Positions 12,526-26,900 of a stretch of 64,000 bases of DNA are shown in pieces. Position numbers and translations under genes: made by a program. Under the pieces are notes generated by a model. The model was not told the origin of the DNA, did no database searches, and saw only the letters and a program-made list of their open reading frames with translations. Position 1 is the stretch's first letter, and the number at the start of each line of letters is the position of its first letter. Origin of the DNA: Strongylocentrotus purpuratus (taxonomy: Eukaryota > Echinodermata > Echinoidea > Camarodonta > Strongylocentrotidae); assembly GCF_000002235.5 (NCBI RefSeq), contig NW_022145609.1, positions 29,597,153 through 29,661,152 of the forward strand, written 5' to 3'.

Positions 12526-15500
12526 GATCCTCGATCTTCGATCTTTCTCACATACTTCCATCCCCTCTCCCATTTACCTGTCTCTTTCGCTCCTTCTTCT
12601 TTTTCAATAAGCCTCCAATGGCATATTGTGCTGGTACATTTAATCTCCCTACTTTTTTGACATATCTACTCTCATATTTCTCTTCCCACCATCTTCTCAT
12701 TTTCCACATACAGGTATGTACTTGTATAATGGATGTATCAATCATTGTATATCTGTACTTACTAACGTATCTCCAATGTCTTGTCTGTAACATCTAAATT
12801 GCTCCTTTTCATCTGCAATAGAACCACACAAAATGTTTTATTGAAATTGTGCATGTATATCGTGCACGTACACCTTTATTTGTAACATAACTACTCAGAA
12901 CAAACAAATAAAAACAATGAATCCTGAAGCCGATATGAAAATGTCGAGAAAGAACAGGAGTGAGCCCTTTTCAGGGCCAACCAAACCCTGTCTAAATAAA
13001 TGGTGTCACCACAAACCTCGCTCAAATCTATCCTCACCCTGGAAGCCTTCAAATATTACAAAAATAATGAATTTAAATCTGAATGACTTGATAACTATGT
13101 GTGCACTATGTGTATTACAAGTATTTTATTGCATGAAGTTGGACACACGTATGACGCAGCTTGAGTGAACAAAGCATGTATTGTTGGGTCTCATTTTTAA
13201 GCATTGTACAAAAAACTTCAAATTTGTGTGTGTTCAGAGAGTTGACTACATGTACCATATAACATTCAAGGAATCCCTTTATGGAAAGTTTTTTAAAGAA
13301 GGAGCACATTGGGTTTTTTAAAAACTTGTTAACAAGCAACCAATTTTTATTAAAAGCAGACGAATTGGAGAGGAAAATTGTCATCTGGATATAAAGGTGC
13401 CTTTCTCTGACAAACAACGTACAAAGTGTCACCAGGTACCCATTAACATGTATTATAAGATGATGACGTAAATCCTAATCAAATCATCCTTTTAAAGAGT
13501 ACACGTGACCAGGCATTTATTTTGCCTTACGCATAATTTGGGTAATGACCAGTCATTACCCAATGATAATGATCGGTCATTAACACATCTAGCTTGTTGT
13601 TGCTATCATAAGCGCGACACAAGTCAGAGGTCCAATATTAGGTGCACGCAAGGCAAAGTACGCCTCAATTTGCGCTTATTTTAAACCATGGGTTATGTAA
13701 ATGAGGATTTAAACCATCGGTTAGATTTAAACCTCCTTTGTGAATTCGGGTTTTTGAGTGGTGATTGATCAAATAACAAGCATCCAAGTCATAATTTTAT
13801 CAAACAAATAATACACATCATTTTATTCGGGCATTATAAAACTACCCACACTCGGTACCTTGTGTGGGTAATTCTTACTAATGCCCTCACTGCTGTGTAT
13901 TATTTGTATACTATACCTGGGTTGAGAGTGGCAAAGGTAGATTAAACCCTACACCTTCCTACCTTCAGTCCAGCCATCATACTCCTCATCATCCGGATAT
14001 TGCACTTTTCTGAGCATGACTTCTACCAGCTGTAGAAATACTGGGGCGTAGGTCTGTACGTACGACTCCAGCTTGTCTGTGTCCGCCGATACTATGTCAT
14101 CCTGAAGGTCAAAAGATCAATGAACTCATTACATTACCGACGATGCTACAAGTATGTCTAGGTCTCAAAACGAAAATGACAAAACAAACTTAACTAAATG
14201 AAATGAAAGACACATAATCATAATTGGCTGTTAACATTTTTATATCTATTTTGTATTTCAATTTCTTCTATATATTCACTGTAATTGTAGATATATTTTT
14301 GTATTAAAACTTCTGCATGTGTTTTATCTGTTAAACTATCACAATTCAGTCAAATTCACAAGGGTAACTTGAGGTTTTACAGTCTATCAAAAACAAACAA
14401 TCAAAAGCAAATGGAAATAAAGACGAAGATACATTAAAGTTAATATATATTGTACTTTCTCAAGCCTACTATCAAACAATTGTCTTTTTCACAAACATTC
14501 ACGAAAAATGTAAATTTGGCCAACAGTTTACTGAAAATTGTCATTCAGGTGGTACTCTAAAGTGGGGAAAAAAGCATAACACAAATGTGATTGTTAATTC
14601 ACTTTCCAAGCTAAAGCCAATAACCTTTTCTTACCTGTAACAGATACCAGAATCCAAACGGCATGTTGCTAATGGTTTCATCTACAGGATAGTGACCAGG
14701 TAAAGCTGTGAAACCCTGAATAGTAGAAAGAAAAAAAAAACGGTTGGTATTCTTGAAAATGACCAAGGTTAAATCTGATTGGACAACGTAGTGTACATGC
14801 CAAACAAATTCATTGTGATTCTCTCTAAAAATGCTCAAATGAAATAAATCAAGTCATTAAATAAAAATGAGAAAATATTTACGTAAATTTTTGTCCATTC
14901 ATTAAATTAGATAAATATGGGATTTTTTTTCATGACATTTGGCAATACAGTAAATACATATGAATCATTGGACTAGCTCTACCTATATTGTCAGGGTACT
15001 TTATGAAATAATTTTATCAATTAAACACGAGAATCCTTAAATGAAAATAGAATATTTTGACAAAACATATGACATTTCTTTTTTCTTTTTTCCAAGCAAA
15101 AACACAAAAACACATGCCTTGAAAACAATGTTTACCTATGTATAATAGGAAAACTGGCATATATTAAGAACATAGGAACTAATCTACATGTAATATGGCT
15201 ATATCTCAAAAGAGAAAAAAATGTACATACCAGTACTAAGCTTGTGAACTCCATGGCGTGTTGTTTGTCTTCTCCTGTGCTTTCTACTAGTAGCTTGGTA
15301 TGGTTCTCACCTAACGTCACAGCCAGTCTGCAGAGACCCTGGACAGTGTCCTGAAGAAAACAATCATGTGTATACAATCAATCAAACAGAATGAGTTTCA
15401 TAATATTATGCAAAATCAAACTTAAAGGCCCACTGCATTACTTGTAGCTACTTGCGCCCTCTATATAACAAACAATGCCTAATCTGTGACCATTGGTCCC

Positions 15501-18500
15501 CCATGATCCTCTTTTTCTTATGTTAACTGAGAGCTGAGTTGATGAGATTACCACCTGTCCAGTGACCTTGCAGGGTGGTCTAATCCCTCCTGTAAACTAG
15601 TACAGATATGCTTTAAGATTGTCTTTAGATGTACAAAATTGGTTTCATATAAAGCCATAATTTAAAAGAATATTAATCAAACATTTTTTCCCATTACCAG
15701 AACTCATCCTCCTTTTTAAACACTAGTAATGTTGATTTCAAATGTTATAAATTAAATTTTTTTTAAAAACCACATCAAGCCCCCCCCCCCCCTTAAAGCT
15801 TCTTTCAGACGTTAATGAAGAAAGGGTAGAGGCTCGTTAAGATGTGACACAGCAAAACCGCTGTAATGTTATTATGATGTAAAGTGCAATATGCTCTACA
15901 TTCCTGTATCTTAAAAAACAAAGCTCAGTGAATACCCACAAGTTCTTTGTTGCGCGCAGTTGCCATTTATTTACACCTAAAATAAAACAGCGAGAGCTTT
16001 TTGCGGCGGTTTACGCACCATATCTAAATAAGACTTAAAGGACGTCTGTACTAGTTTGGCTAGGAGAGATTAGACCACCCAGGGTGGTCACTGACAGGTG
16101 GCTATCTCATCAACTCAGCTCTCAATTAAGAAAAAGAGGATCATGGGGGGCCAATGGTCATCGATTAGGCATTGTTTTCTATAAAAGGGGAGCAAGTAGC
16201 TACAAGTAGTACAGTGGGCCTTTAATATGCTCCACATTTCTTACATAACACAGAGCTCACTGAATACGCATGGATTATTGTTTATATAAACATGTTATAT
16301 CTGAAGGAGCCTTTATATAATTCTTATTATGTACATACCATGTTCTTTTCTCTGACTGATGAAGCCAACATTTCTTGTAACTTGAGTACTTCCCGTATTA
16401 TACTCCTCACTATTGATGGGTATCTAGTTGAGAGAAATAAATGCAAATGAAATAAAAATATATGAAAAAAACAGTTTGAAAGAGTAATTTTCCCAGACTA
16501 ATTTCGAACTACATGTACTCCATGCAAATTTTATTATGCAAAAACAAGGTATAGAATTAATCATTCAGAAGGGCCAAGTTTGCAATATCAAATGTTGTGT
16601 TATTTTCTTAAATATTTTTACCAATTGTACAATACGACTTTTAACTGTTCAAAGCATAACTTTACAATCTTTGTTATTGTTTGGTTCATTAACGTTGTAT
16701 TTACAATTTCGCTGTGAAATGTTTATTGTGAACATGACATCATCAGTCTCTGGACTACTGTCTTGAATGTTAATAAACCTAAAATTGAATCTAATTGAAT
16801 TCTGTTTCCAAATATTGTCAAGAAGATGGAGAAAAATTTGATCGAGCGTGGCCTTGACTCACTTGTGTGCTGTGGGCTGTGATACGACATTGACCAAAGA
16901 ATCGACGCAGTAATCAAAGAGATCTGGATCATGGATGAGTTGAAAGAGAAGTTTCTGGAAGGATTCTATTTCAGTGAGTGGTACGCTGAGTTGAACCCAA
17001 GATGAGAAGCATCGTAGAGCTTGATGTCTGATGTGAGTTGGTGAGTCATCTTGCTCTAACAAGGACTGCAACAGAGGCAACACTGTGGAGGACAGATAAT
17101 CAAACAGTTAAAATTATATACTGCATATCAAGATTCTAGACCTCTGATTGGTCATAACTGCAGGTATGAAATACACTACTGACTGCTGAGCAGTGTAGCG
17201 AAAAATATTGGCTGGGCATACAAGTAGCTCTGGTTGCACATACAATGCAAGGATGCAATGATTGCGCATGAAGTTAACAATGGATAAGCACCGTGAGATG
17301 CTCTTAGATGATGCTCTTAGACAAGTTAGTTTCCCTAGACTCTATAAATAAATACATTTTGACAAGCATTTGTTGTTAAAATGTCTCTTTTTGAGAATTG
17401 ACATGGGGATGCGGTATATAAAACAAAGATTGACTGCTTATTTGGGGATTAAGAGTAAAACTAGTAAAACTATAACTCCTCTGTGATCTGTACTACCGGT
17501 ATGCCCCTCAACTTTGCCCTTGGTCACAGTACAGTTTTCGAGATCGCCTTGGGCAATAGTTTCAACCATGCCCCCTCAAAGCAGTCAATATTTGTATTGG
17601 TCCATGACTTTAAATGAGTTGTGATTTGTCTGATCCATTACAAGTCCTACAATCAATCTTAAATTAAGAATCTATGATCTATCTTTGCAGTTTCTTTGTT
17701 TAAAGTGTAAAAGTGAACACTCAACAATTCGCAATTCTTTTATAAAAATGGGCCCCGGGTATAGAACTGTACATGTATTTTATGTGACACTGGCTTAAGT
17801 TGATACTGAATGCAACTGATTGGTTGTTTGAACCAGTAACCAAACTGATGAAAATCAGTGACATGCAGGCGTGGTGACATGACAGTAAAAAAATGGAGAG
17901 AAAAAGGTTTGTTGATCTTACCATGCACCATGCCCTTCTCCAGTTCATGTCTGACTGTGCTCTTCCTATGCTGAGACATAGGAGCTGTCTGAAACTAAGA
18001 CAAAAGGGAAAAGAAAATGTAGAGTTAAAGATAAACTTGAGTTCTGGTAATGATATATAATGAATTCTCACAGTATCCAACAAAACTTACACTGAATATC
18101 CAAGATTACAAATAAATGACATCTGCCAAACGATTTTGGAAGAAAATGTATAGGGGCTGAGAAACGAGCATAGAAAGATATACCGGTAAGGAAATCAAGG
18201 TAAGTAGGCCTGACATCATGTGTTTAACACAGATCACTATGTGCAAATGACAGTTGTGGCTTTTATTGAAGATGATTTCCAGCAAGTTTTTTGTGAGGTT
18301 GTTTTTATTTTACTGGGTCAAACAATCAATCTACTGCAGGATAACCAATCCAGAATGAATTATAGCCATGTACTCTCAACACATGATTCCCATACCAGAG
18401 CTCAAGATTAGCTTTAAACAGGTTCTATTTATGCCTTTGTTTGATTAACATACATTCAATTAGAGTGATTTTTGGTTATCAATACATTTGTTACGTGATT

Positions 18501-21500
18501 TGTTGTTTTGAATTTGAATACAAATGGAACATGATGGTAATGAAATGGTATAAAAATTGGAGTAAAATCATATAAAATTGGGTACCTGGTAGGAATTTAT
18601 CCCTTGAAATGCTAGAGCGCCATATGGCAGCCGTGCTAAAGCCAGGGTAATAATCGGGAACGCCAGGAGGGTCAAATCTGACTGACATGAGCGCTATACA
18701 AGAACCCATTATTATTTATTATTAAAAATGGTAAAGCGCAGAATAATTGATCTTACTTCTTCCGGTAAGACTGTAAGTAGTTCCAGGAGTGCAGCACATC
18801 TATGCATAGCATCTAGATGAGGTGTGTGGGCCTGCTGGAACGTCTCTATGATACTCTTCACAGCATCAGGCCAGACATCAGGCATCGTACTCAGAGCAAA
18901 CGATGAGAGCTGAGAATAGAGGGGTCAAGTGTGACGTCATCAAAAGACTATTTTTAGAATTTCTCAATTTGAACTTCATTTTCCGAAAGAACATCAACAT
19001 TGTTGTCCAAGTGTCGAAAACCAATTAAACATGTTAAGTATTGGCTGAGATAAGACCATCCAAATAAAGATTTCAATAGGAAATCACTGTTATTTTGCTC
19101 TGGTTCGTAACGTTATGAGCCAGAGCAAAATAACAGTGATTTCCCAATGAAATCTATATATTCAGATAGATTTTTATGACATCACAGCTTCGGTACTCTA
19201 TAGAACACAAAGTCAAACGAGATGAATGGTCTTCTAAGCCACAGGTGGGTGGTATTCTAGAAACTTTTTAAAAACATGTTAGCAAGATGTACATACTGTC
19301 GCTTGCTTGCTTACTTGCTTGCTAGGTGCCTTGTATGTTCAATTCATTTAAGATCACAGCTCTCCATCTACATCCCTCGACAATTTCATGCAATATGTCA
19401 ACTTGCCAAAAATCATAAAATTGGCAATAAGTCCAGAAATATTTGTGCTATCATGATCAATTTAGTATCAAACAGAAGAGCTCAAAAGGTTCTTTAATTT
19501 GATGGATATATATCAATAGGGATGAAGTACAATTAAACATACTATTTTTTCAAAAACTCCACTTGGAGGGCATTAAGGTGAAACAAAGTCTTACCTATAA
19601 CTGTATATGATAAGATATACTTATATCTTATATTTGGTCAATGATGTTTAGGACAGAATAGAGGAACATATAGCTTGGACTTGTTCTTTAAGATCACTTT
19701 CCCTATCAACATCCCTATATAACTAGACACATGTATATCCTCTGAATACTTACTGCTACACATAGTCTTGTGAGTACAATGCGTGTTCCTAAGGCCGAGT
19801 TGAAAATCTGTTGGAAGAGTTGAGTGCGTAGCATTTCATACTGCTCTGAAGGTACCTCAGGCCTGTAAGAAAGGAATAAAGTTCAGGAAATTTTATTAAA
19901 TCTTATGTGGGGAAGGGACGTAACACAGTGTTTAATTAGCACAGCAAATCAGATAGAGAGCAATGTCACCAAAAGAGGCATTGAATCAGTCTTCCAGAAG
20001 TGGGATTGGCTGTAAACATACTCCTTTACTTATATTTTCTTTGTAATGTTTAAATCTGGACTTTCTTTTTGTTCGGTTGTGGTTGTTTTTTGGTTTGTTA
20101 CAGCATTTTACACAAAATTCATGCTTGTTTGTTTGTTTTAATACCAGACTGCTAAAAAAGCATGTCTATGCTTGTAAGTAAACAACCAGGGGACCGAAGG
20201 CACTAGCAAATCGACTTGGTTTCCGACTCAAGACCTGCTGTATACCAGACCACTGCTCTACCACTGAGCCATTGAGTGTCTCACACATTCTGTACAGCAA
20301 CTTTCTATTTCATTACCACCCAAACTGACAGCAGAAAATCTTTCAAATGCTGCCCCGATATAAAAGAACATGTACATGCTCAACTAGGTTAAAAAGACAA
20401 AAGATTTTATGAGACATGGATAACGGTGATCTTGTTAACATTATCTTAATGAAAACAAGGTATTTGAGCTGATTATAGCAACAGATTGAGAAAAACAGAA
20501 ATTCACTTTATCACAGAATTAGCTAATCTTGTATCAACAGGAGCATGTAAAATTCAACTTACCAGCTGCGTGATATTTTGCTGTGGAGTACGCTGGCACC
20601 AAAATATTGCACCTCGGGAGCCTGCAATACAAACACATTTCAATGATAGAAAGTTAGAACAATAATACAGCAATAATCAGAAAAATGACTATGATAATCA
20701 TGATTGACCCTTTTAACAAATAAACGAGCAAAAACAAGTTAAGTTCCGTACTACAGTGTATTCAATCCTCCCTCTCTCTCACATGGTGCTACTGCAAGCC
20801 TGCTGTATATTCAACATGTGTTTTTAAAGATTTTACATACCTCTAAGGAAAATCAGTCTGTGTGAATTAAACCTAATTTCACTGTTTAAAGCCTTCAAAA
20901 TGTTTTGAAGTCAGAATTGGAGCTATCATCCTCACTACCCTGATCACAATAAGTCAATTGTAAATACTAATATGGATGATTGTTTCTCAGTAAGACTGCA
21001 GTCAGATTTTGACAACTATTCGTTTTTCATCCTACTCATCTTTAAAGGTAAAGACCAGTTTTGAAAACGCCCCCCTCTCAAAAAATGAAATGGAAGCTCT
21101 TATTACCAATCATGTGAAAGAATATGTTTTTACTAATACGTGATCATACAAATTTTGCTGAGAAACCGCCTACTACAATGTAATTGACATATTTGGTAAA
21201 TTATTATATCTACTTGGACCTGATAGATATAACGCATGTGTCGCACATGTGTGCGAAGTCCCATATACATCTTTCTGTGTACAGTGCTTGTAACTTTAAC
21301 AAGACGGGGCCAGATTTCTTATCATTTTGATGATTCCAGAACCTTGCAGTACCAATACTTATGCGATGATCAACCTTTTCTGATTGATTCCACGTTTCTT
21401 TCACAATGCAATTGCATGACCATAACTTGTCTTTATCTTTAAGAAAAACAATATGTAGTACTAAAGTGCTCTTTGTGCACGAGGTGTGCCTCAAATATCC

Positions 21501-23896
21501 CAGGGTACATGTAACAGCATAATATACAATTACAGCATGGAGAGGGGTTAACAGAAGGGAGGGGAAAACTACAGATCATATACAGGACTTGCACATAGCT
21601 TGAATCGATAACCTGTATTAAATTAAATTGATGAACATCAGTGAAATCTCTTTTAAACCAAGTTAAATTTCAGTTCACAATTATACCCCCTTTTTAGCTT
21701 GATGAACTCTAAATCTAACAAAATCAATGTTGTATTTTCCCCCCATATTTATCCAATATATTCTGACATTGGACTGTACATGTATGCAGATGTAAGATAA
21801 AAAATAGAATTGAGTAGACCACACAGAAACATAGGTAGGCAAGACAAAGAAGTTTTTAAAACTGGGTGATAACCAGATCACACAATGCCAAGAATGATAT
21901 ACATGTAATTGACGTCAATGGCTAATTGACAACAATCACCGGTTGAGAATTTTAATTCCACATTGTGTATCTTTGTATGTTTGGCTGTTCTATGAACATT
22001 CAGGGAAATCTGGCTTGTCATTAAAAAGCCAAATAATCAATTTAGAAGACTAATCAGAGCATAAAGACACAATGAATCAAAGACAAAGAAGTTGACAATG
22101 CTGGGAGATACCCTTTCAACATTCGATGCCAACAATGGTATAGCTGACGTCAATATCTAATTGGAACAAATTACTGGTTGAGGGATGACATTTTAGAACT
22201 AATAGGGGCTGGGCTGTAAGTTCTAGCTCCCATAAATTGATTTCAATAAGACCAAACACTTCTGGGGAAACCCATAGTACCAGTTGTCCAGTAGTACAAA
22301 GGGAATCAGGGATGTGGCGATAATTTGAAGATTATGGACGGGAAGTATTTTCATAATTGATTATCTCCTAGTGATGATGAGCTAGCTCTTTTCAAACTCA
22401 ATTGTCTCTTACATCTGGGAATGAGGAATGAGTATAGATTATATGTCATATCTTGGAACAGTTGGAATAAGATATTGTTGGTTTGTACAAACACAGAGTT
22501 AGCACCCTTACAAAATGTAGGTCAGCTTCAGTTTTGATGACCATAGAAATCATCTTCAAAATATATCAATTGAGTCAATGTATAAGTATATTAATAGTTT
22601 GAAAATACAGAAACATTTCAACTTGTACAATCATACAGTATAATAAAATTGGATATTTATATAGCGCACATACATGTATCCACCACTTTAGGTGCTCAAG
22701 GCGCTCCAAAATATATGTAATATGTGTGGTGTTTAATGTAATAGTGTAACTACAGTAGATCAAAATAAGCAAAATAGACATACTGTTGTATAGGACGGTT
22801 TTGACAACAGAGGTATCAAATTGTTAATGAAGTGAAATGTGCAGAGGGCTGATAATCACTATTACTGTTGAGTGATTATCAATATAAGTATCCATACTTA
22901 AGGGATAATTCAAGATCTCACTGTAACCAGTCTAGACAAGATTAGTCCTTTCTCTCCCTGGCTTACCCCCTTGGATTAACGCTAATCTCCCACCCCTCAC
23001 AATCCAAGCTAGTTTAGGATATCAATTTGTCATCACCGTGCTTCCTATCTCTCCTGACCAGTCATTCCTTCCTCATTTGGCCTGTTTTCATCAGCTCGAG
23101 ATTGCCAAATATCCCGCTAGTTGAACTATCCCGATCGCAAATTGTCCAGCTAATTTGCGTCTTCATCAGCCCGAAGTAGAAATTAGCGGAATATTTGGTT
23201 GGGATAATATCCCAAGAAATATTGGTCTAATTTGCAAAATATCCCGCTATTTCCCAAATAGCGGGATAGTTTGCGCCCGTCTCCATCAGACCGAAGTACA
23301 GAGTCAAATATCACGATCCCATCTTGCACAACAACTTCCGGTGTTCCGTGTTTGTAAATAAACTTGCTTGTAGCACATGCTCTAACCTGCGCTGCATGCA
23401 TGCACAGCTCACAGCCGGTACTTGTTTACGTTTGACAGCGCGGGTAAAATCTTAAATCATCACGCTGGTCGTACAGTCTGTCCCTGAAGTGCGCATGCTT
23501 CAATCTCAAGATTATTTTTCGAGCTAGTTTGTGATGAGCGTACCGGTCTGGTGAATACGCGATTTCGAGCATCGGGATAATATCCGAGTCTAAAAATAGC
23601 TGGATATTTGGCAATCTCGAGCTGATGAAAACAGGCCTAATTGTCCTGGGTGAGTTCCCTCCGAAAGCCATATTGATATGTCACAGTAATGAGGGAATAT
23701 ATGCAATAGGCCATTTTCGTAATGTAATCACATTAAATGGACAAATCTTTGTTAAGTGCCTTTCTACTAGTATACTAATTATTTCATTCATCTGTAACGA
23801 ATAATTACATCTCAATAGTCAGAATGCGAATTACATTAATTGCGTGTTGTTAGGTATGACAAGCCAAAATGATCGTCCCTCCCTCCCCCTCCCTCC

Positions 23897-23933
<37 letters not shown>

Positions 23934-26900
23934 CCTCCCTCCCTCCCTCCCTCCCTCCCTCCCTCCCTCCCTCCCTCCCTCCCTCCCCTCCCCTCCCCTC
24001 TCCTTCCTCCCTCCCTCCCTCCCTCCCTCCCTCCCTCCCTCCCTCCCTCCCTCCCTCCCTCCCCCTCTCTCTTATCTCTTTCCGCAGAAGAAGCATTCAT
24101 GTAAACTTGGCCCTTCCCTTACCAGGGTAATACATGTGGTTTGTCTCTCAGACAGGTTGAGGAAGTGAACTAAAGTGCACAGCACTCTCTTCCAAGTCAA
24201 GTCATCATGAACATTTCTGATTCATACGCATCCACTAGACATGCTTGTACACTTAACAAGACCATGTGATAAACTACCTATGACATCTTGGGTCCACACC
24301 TAGGCTACATGTATAAGTCAAAAATGCTAATCATGACAGAGCCTGACAAACTCTTTTCATGCACAGTTTGGCAGTTTGAAATGAGCAACAAAGTAAAATT
24401 GCTCATTTCAGCATATTTTTCTTTCTTTCTAGAAACAAACTACATATTGTAAAACATTCAAATTCATGCTGGGTATTGAACGCTTTCTGGCTCCGTGTAA
24501 AAGAAACGTGTACTAAACAATTACAATAATGATACTATTAATGTCCTTCAGTTTCCAACATGCAAACAAAAAACATTAAAGGTAAAGACCAGTATTGGAA
24601 ACGCCCCAATTTCAAAAAATGAAATGGAAGCTCTCATTACCAATCATGTGAAAGAATATGTTTTGACTAATACATGATGATGAAAAATTTGCCGGGAAAC
24701 CGCCTACTAATTCATATATTTGGTAAATTTGTTTCTCTCATGGTCTGTGAGAGATATAGGGTAGTCCCATATACATCTTTCTGTGTATAGTGCTTGTAAC
24801 TTTACAAAGAATGGGCCAAATTTCTTATCATTTTGATGATTCCAGAACCTTGCAGATGCTAGATGCTAGATGATCAACCTTTTCTGATCGATTCCACAAC
24901 GTTTCTTTCACAATGCAATTGCATGACCATAACTGGTCTTTACCTTTAATAACAAAATATTGCCTTTTCAAAAGATGGGATTGCATGATCTTGCAATTTA
25001 AGTTCTATTTGTTTTTTATTATTACTTTGTCTGTCTGCATTCTGGTATTGCAAGCATAGCCTTTTTTTAATATTTACATTTGATTACAGTACCTTCAAAA
25101 CTGAGAGAGTTGAGTAACACTTTATGTTTTAGAGTGCTCATGTGATGTACCGTATACATTCTTAAGGCTTATTTCCAATAAAATTTCAAGACATAGCGAA
25201 ACAATGGAGTCGTATGGTACACTGACTTTGACAATTCTTTTTTGTTTCTGTTTTTTTTTTCTCATCATTTATTAATTGAATAAAACTTACATGTACAGTG
25301 TATATTGACTTCGACAATCCTTATTCAGTTAATGGATGCATTTTGTTTATCAGTAACGTTCAGGTCTGACTAAGCCCTAAAAACCACCGCACTACACAAT
25401 CCATCTGCGATCCAATTTCAAATAAATGGCAATTATGTGAGATATGGAAATCTATACAAACATCATCTTCTGAATTTAGCTTCTAATTAGTGATAAGAAT
25501 ATTTGAATACTAACAGTCCAATTTTACTGCATTTACCCATTCTAGTCAAAATAAAAGCTGAATCAGCTTCAAATCGTAGACAGTAGCACTACACGTAGCT
25601 TTTCCTGCCCCAAGGAAGCTTGAAATTTATTACAATTTAGATTGTATTAAATTATCACAAATTCACGTCCATTGAGATCCTCGGTCATTAAGATTTTAGA
25701 AGTTTCAAAGTTCAAGTCAAATGCTACTGCAAATTCTTCTAAAATCGGTTTGTAGTCAGCTTGTATAATTTGGGGTGGGCTTAATCATGATAATAAAAGC
25801 TGGATTTATATCAAACTTAATACAAAATACCATCTCTACGCGCTACACAGATATTGTTACCCCGGTTGTTGGATTCATTCACACACAATGTGCACCATCT
25901 CCACTCACTGAGGAGTATTCCTATCATATGGGCACCGTGAGGGCATAGGCAATTATTAACACAAAGGCTTTCGTCATTCTACCGTATCCCCATTTTTCTC
26001 CTAGGTATTGAGTGGCAAATGTAGATAAATGCCGTGCCAAATGACATTAGTGCCTTGTCGGGGATCGAACCAAAGATTTTGAATTTCAAGTCAAGTTCTT
26101 AAACCACTCGACTACGACACCTCTACTTAATGTATACAGCAATCTATCCTACCTTGTTATGGTCTAGGAGAGCCCAGGCAAACTGCCATGCTTGAGGGGA
26201 CCTCTGAGCCATCAGAAGCCAACGTTGAGCTGAATCTTTCACATCAGCAGACGGGTCGTAATACAGCTCATGGATCGCCTACAGAAATAGAATCAATTAG
26301 AAAGATTTAGATATATCTGAATAATCTGATCAAAACTGATTAAAAATTTGTCATATCTGGACCCGGGTTCGAAACCAAGGCGATGCACCAGTGCCCTTTG
26401 GTAAGGCATTAATCTTCATTACCAGGTCCCTCGGAGAGGACCTAAAGCCGTCGGCTGTCTGGTTGCTTACTTACAAGCATTTATGCTTTCTTAGCAGTCA
26501 GGTAAAATAACAACCCCCACAATTTCAAAAATGAATGCACATTATAATCAGATCCATCCTTCTCAGTATTGGCCTATCATACATGTACAGTACACTGTAC
26601 ATGTGTATGACTTAATTGTGACTTGAAGGGATTGGGTATCTTTGTCTCAGATTCTGAAACAAATCCTTGATTCAGCTAATGAATGCTGCAATCATAATTA
26701 TAAACCTTTTAATAGGTCAGTCAACTTTTACAAGCCGATCGCCTGTCTGATTATCAAGATATTTATGATTGGAATTCGCCATTTCAAAAATGTTTTCCAA
26801 ATGGTCTTTATAACACTTTAGTCCATTGTGGAAAATGAGTACATGTACCGGTATGGTAAAACTGATCACTCAAAGATTTTTACTTTTTTGAGGTACTGTA

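Noticed and set aside
17740-18083. 120- and 79-codon minus-strand frames
   Set aside because: The second overlaps IPO13 exon 6 in frame but runs on into the intron; the part matching IPO13 is only 67 nt.
23831-24168. Frames of GREG or SLPP repeats
   Set aside because: Products of the TCCC microsatellite.
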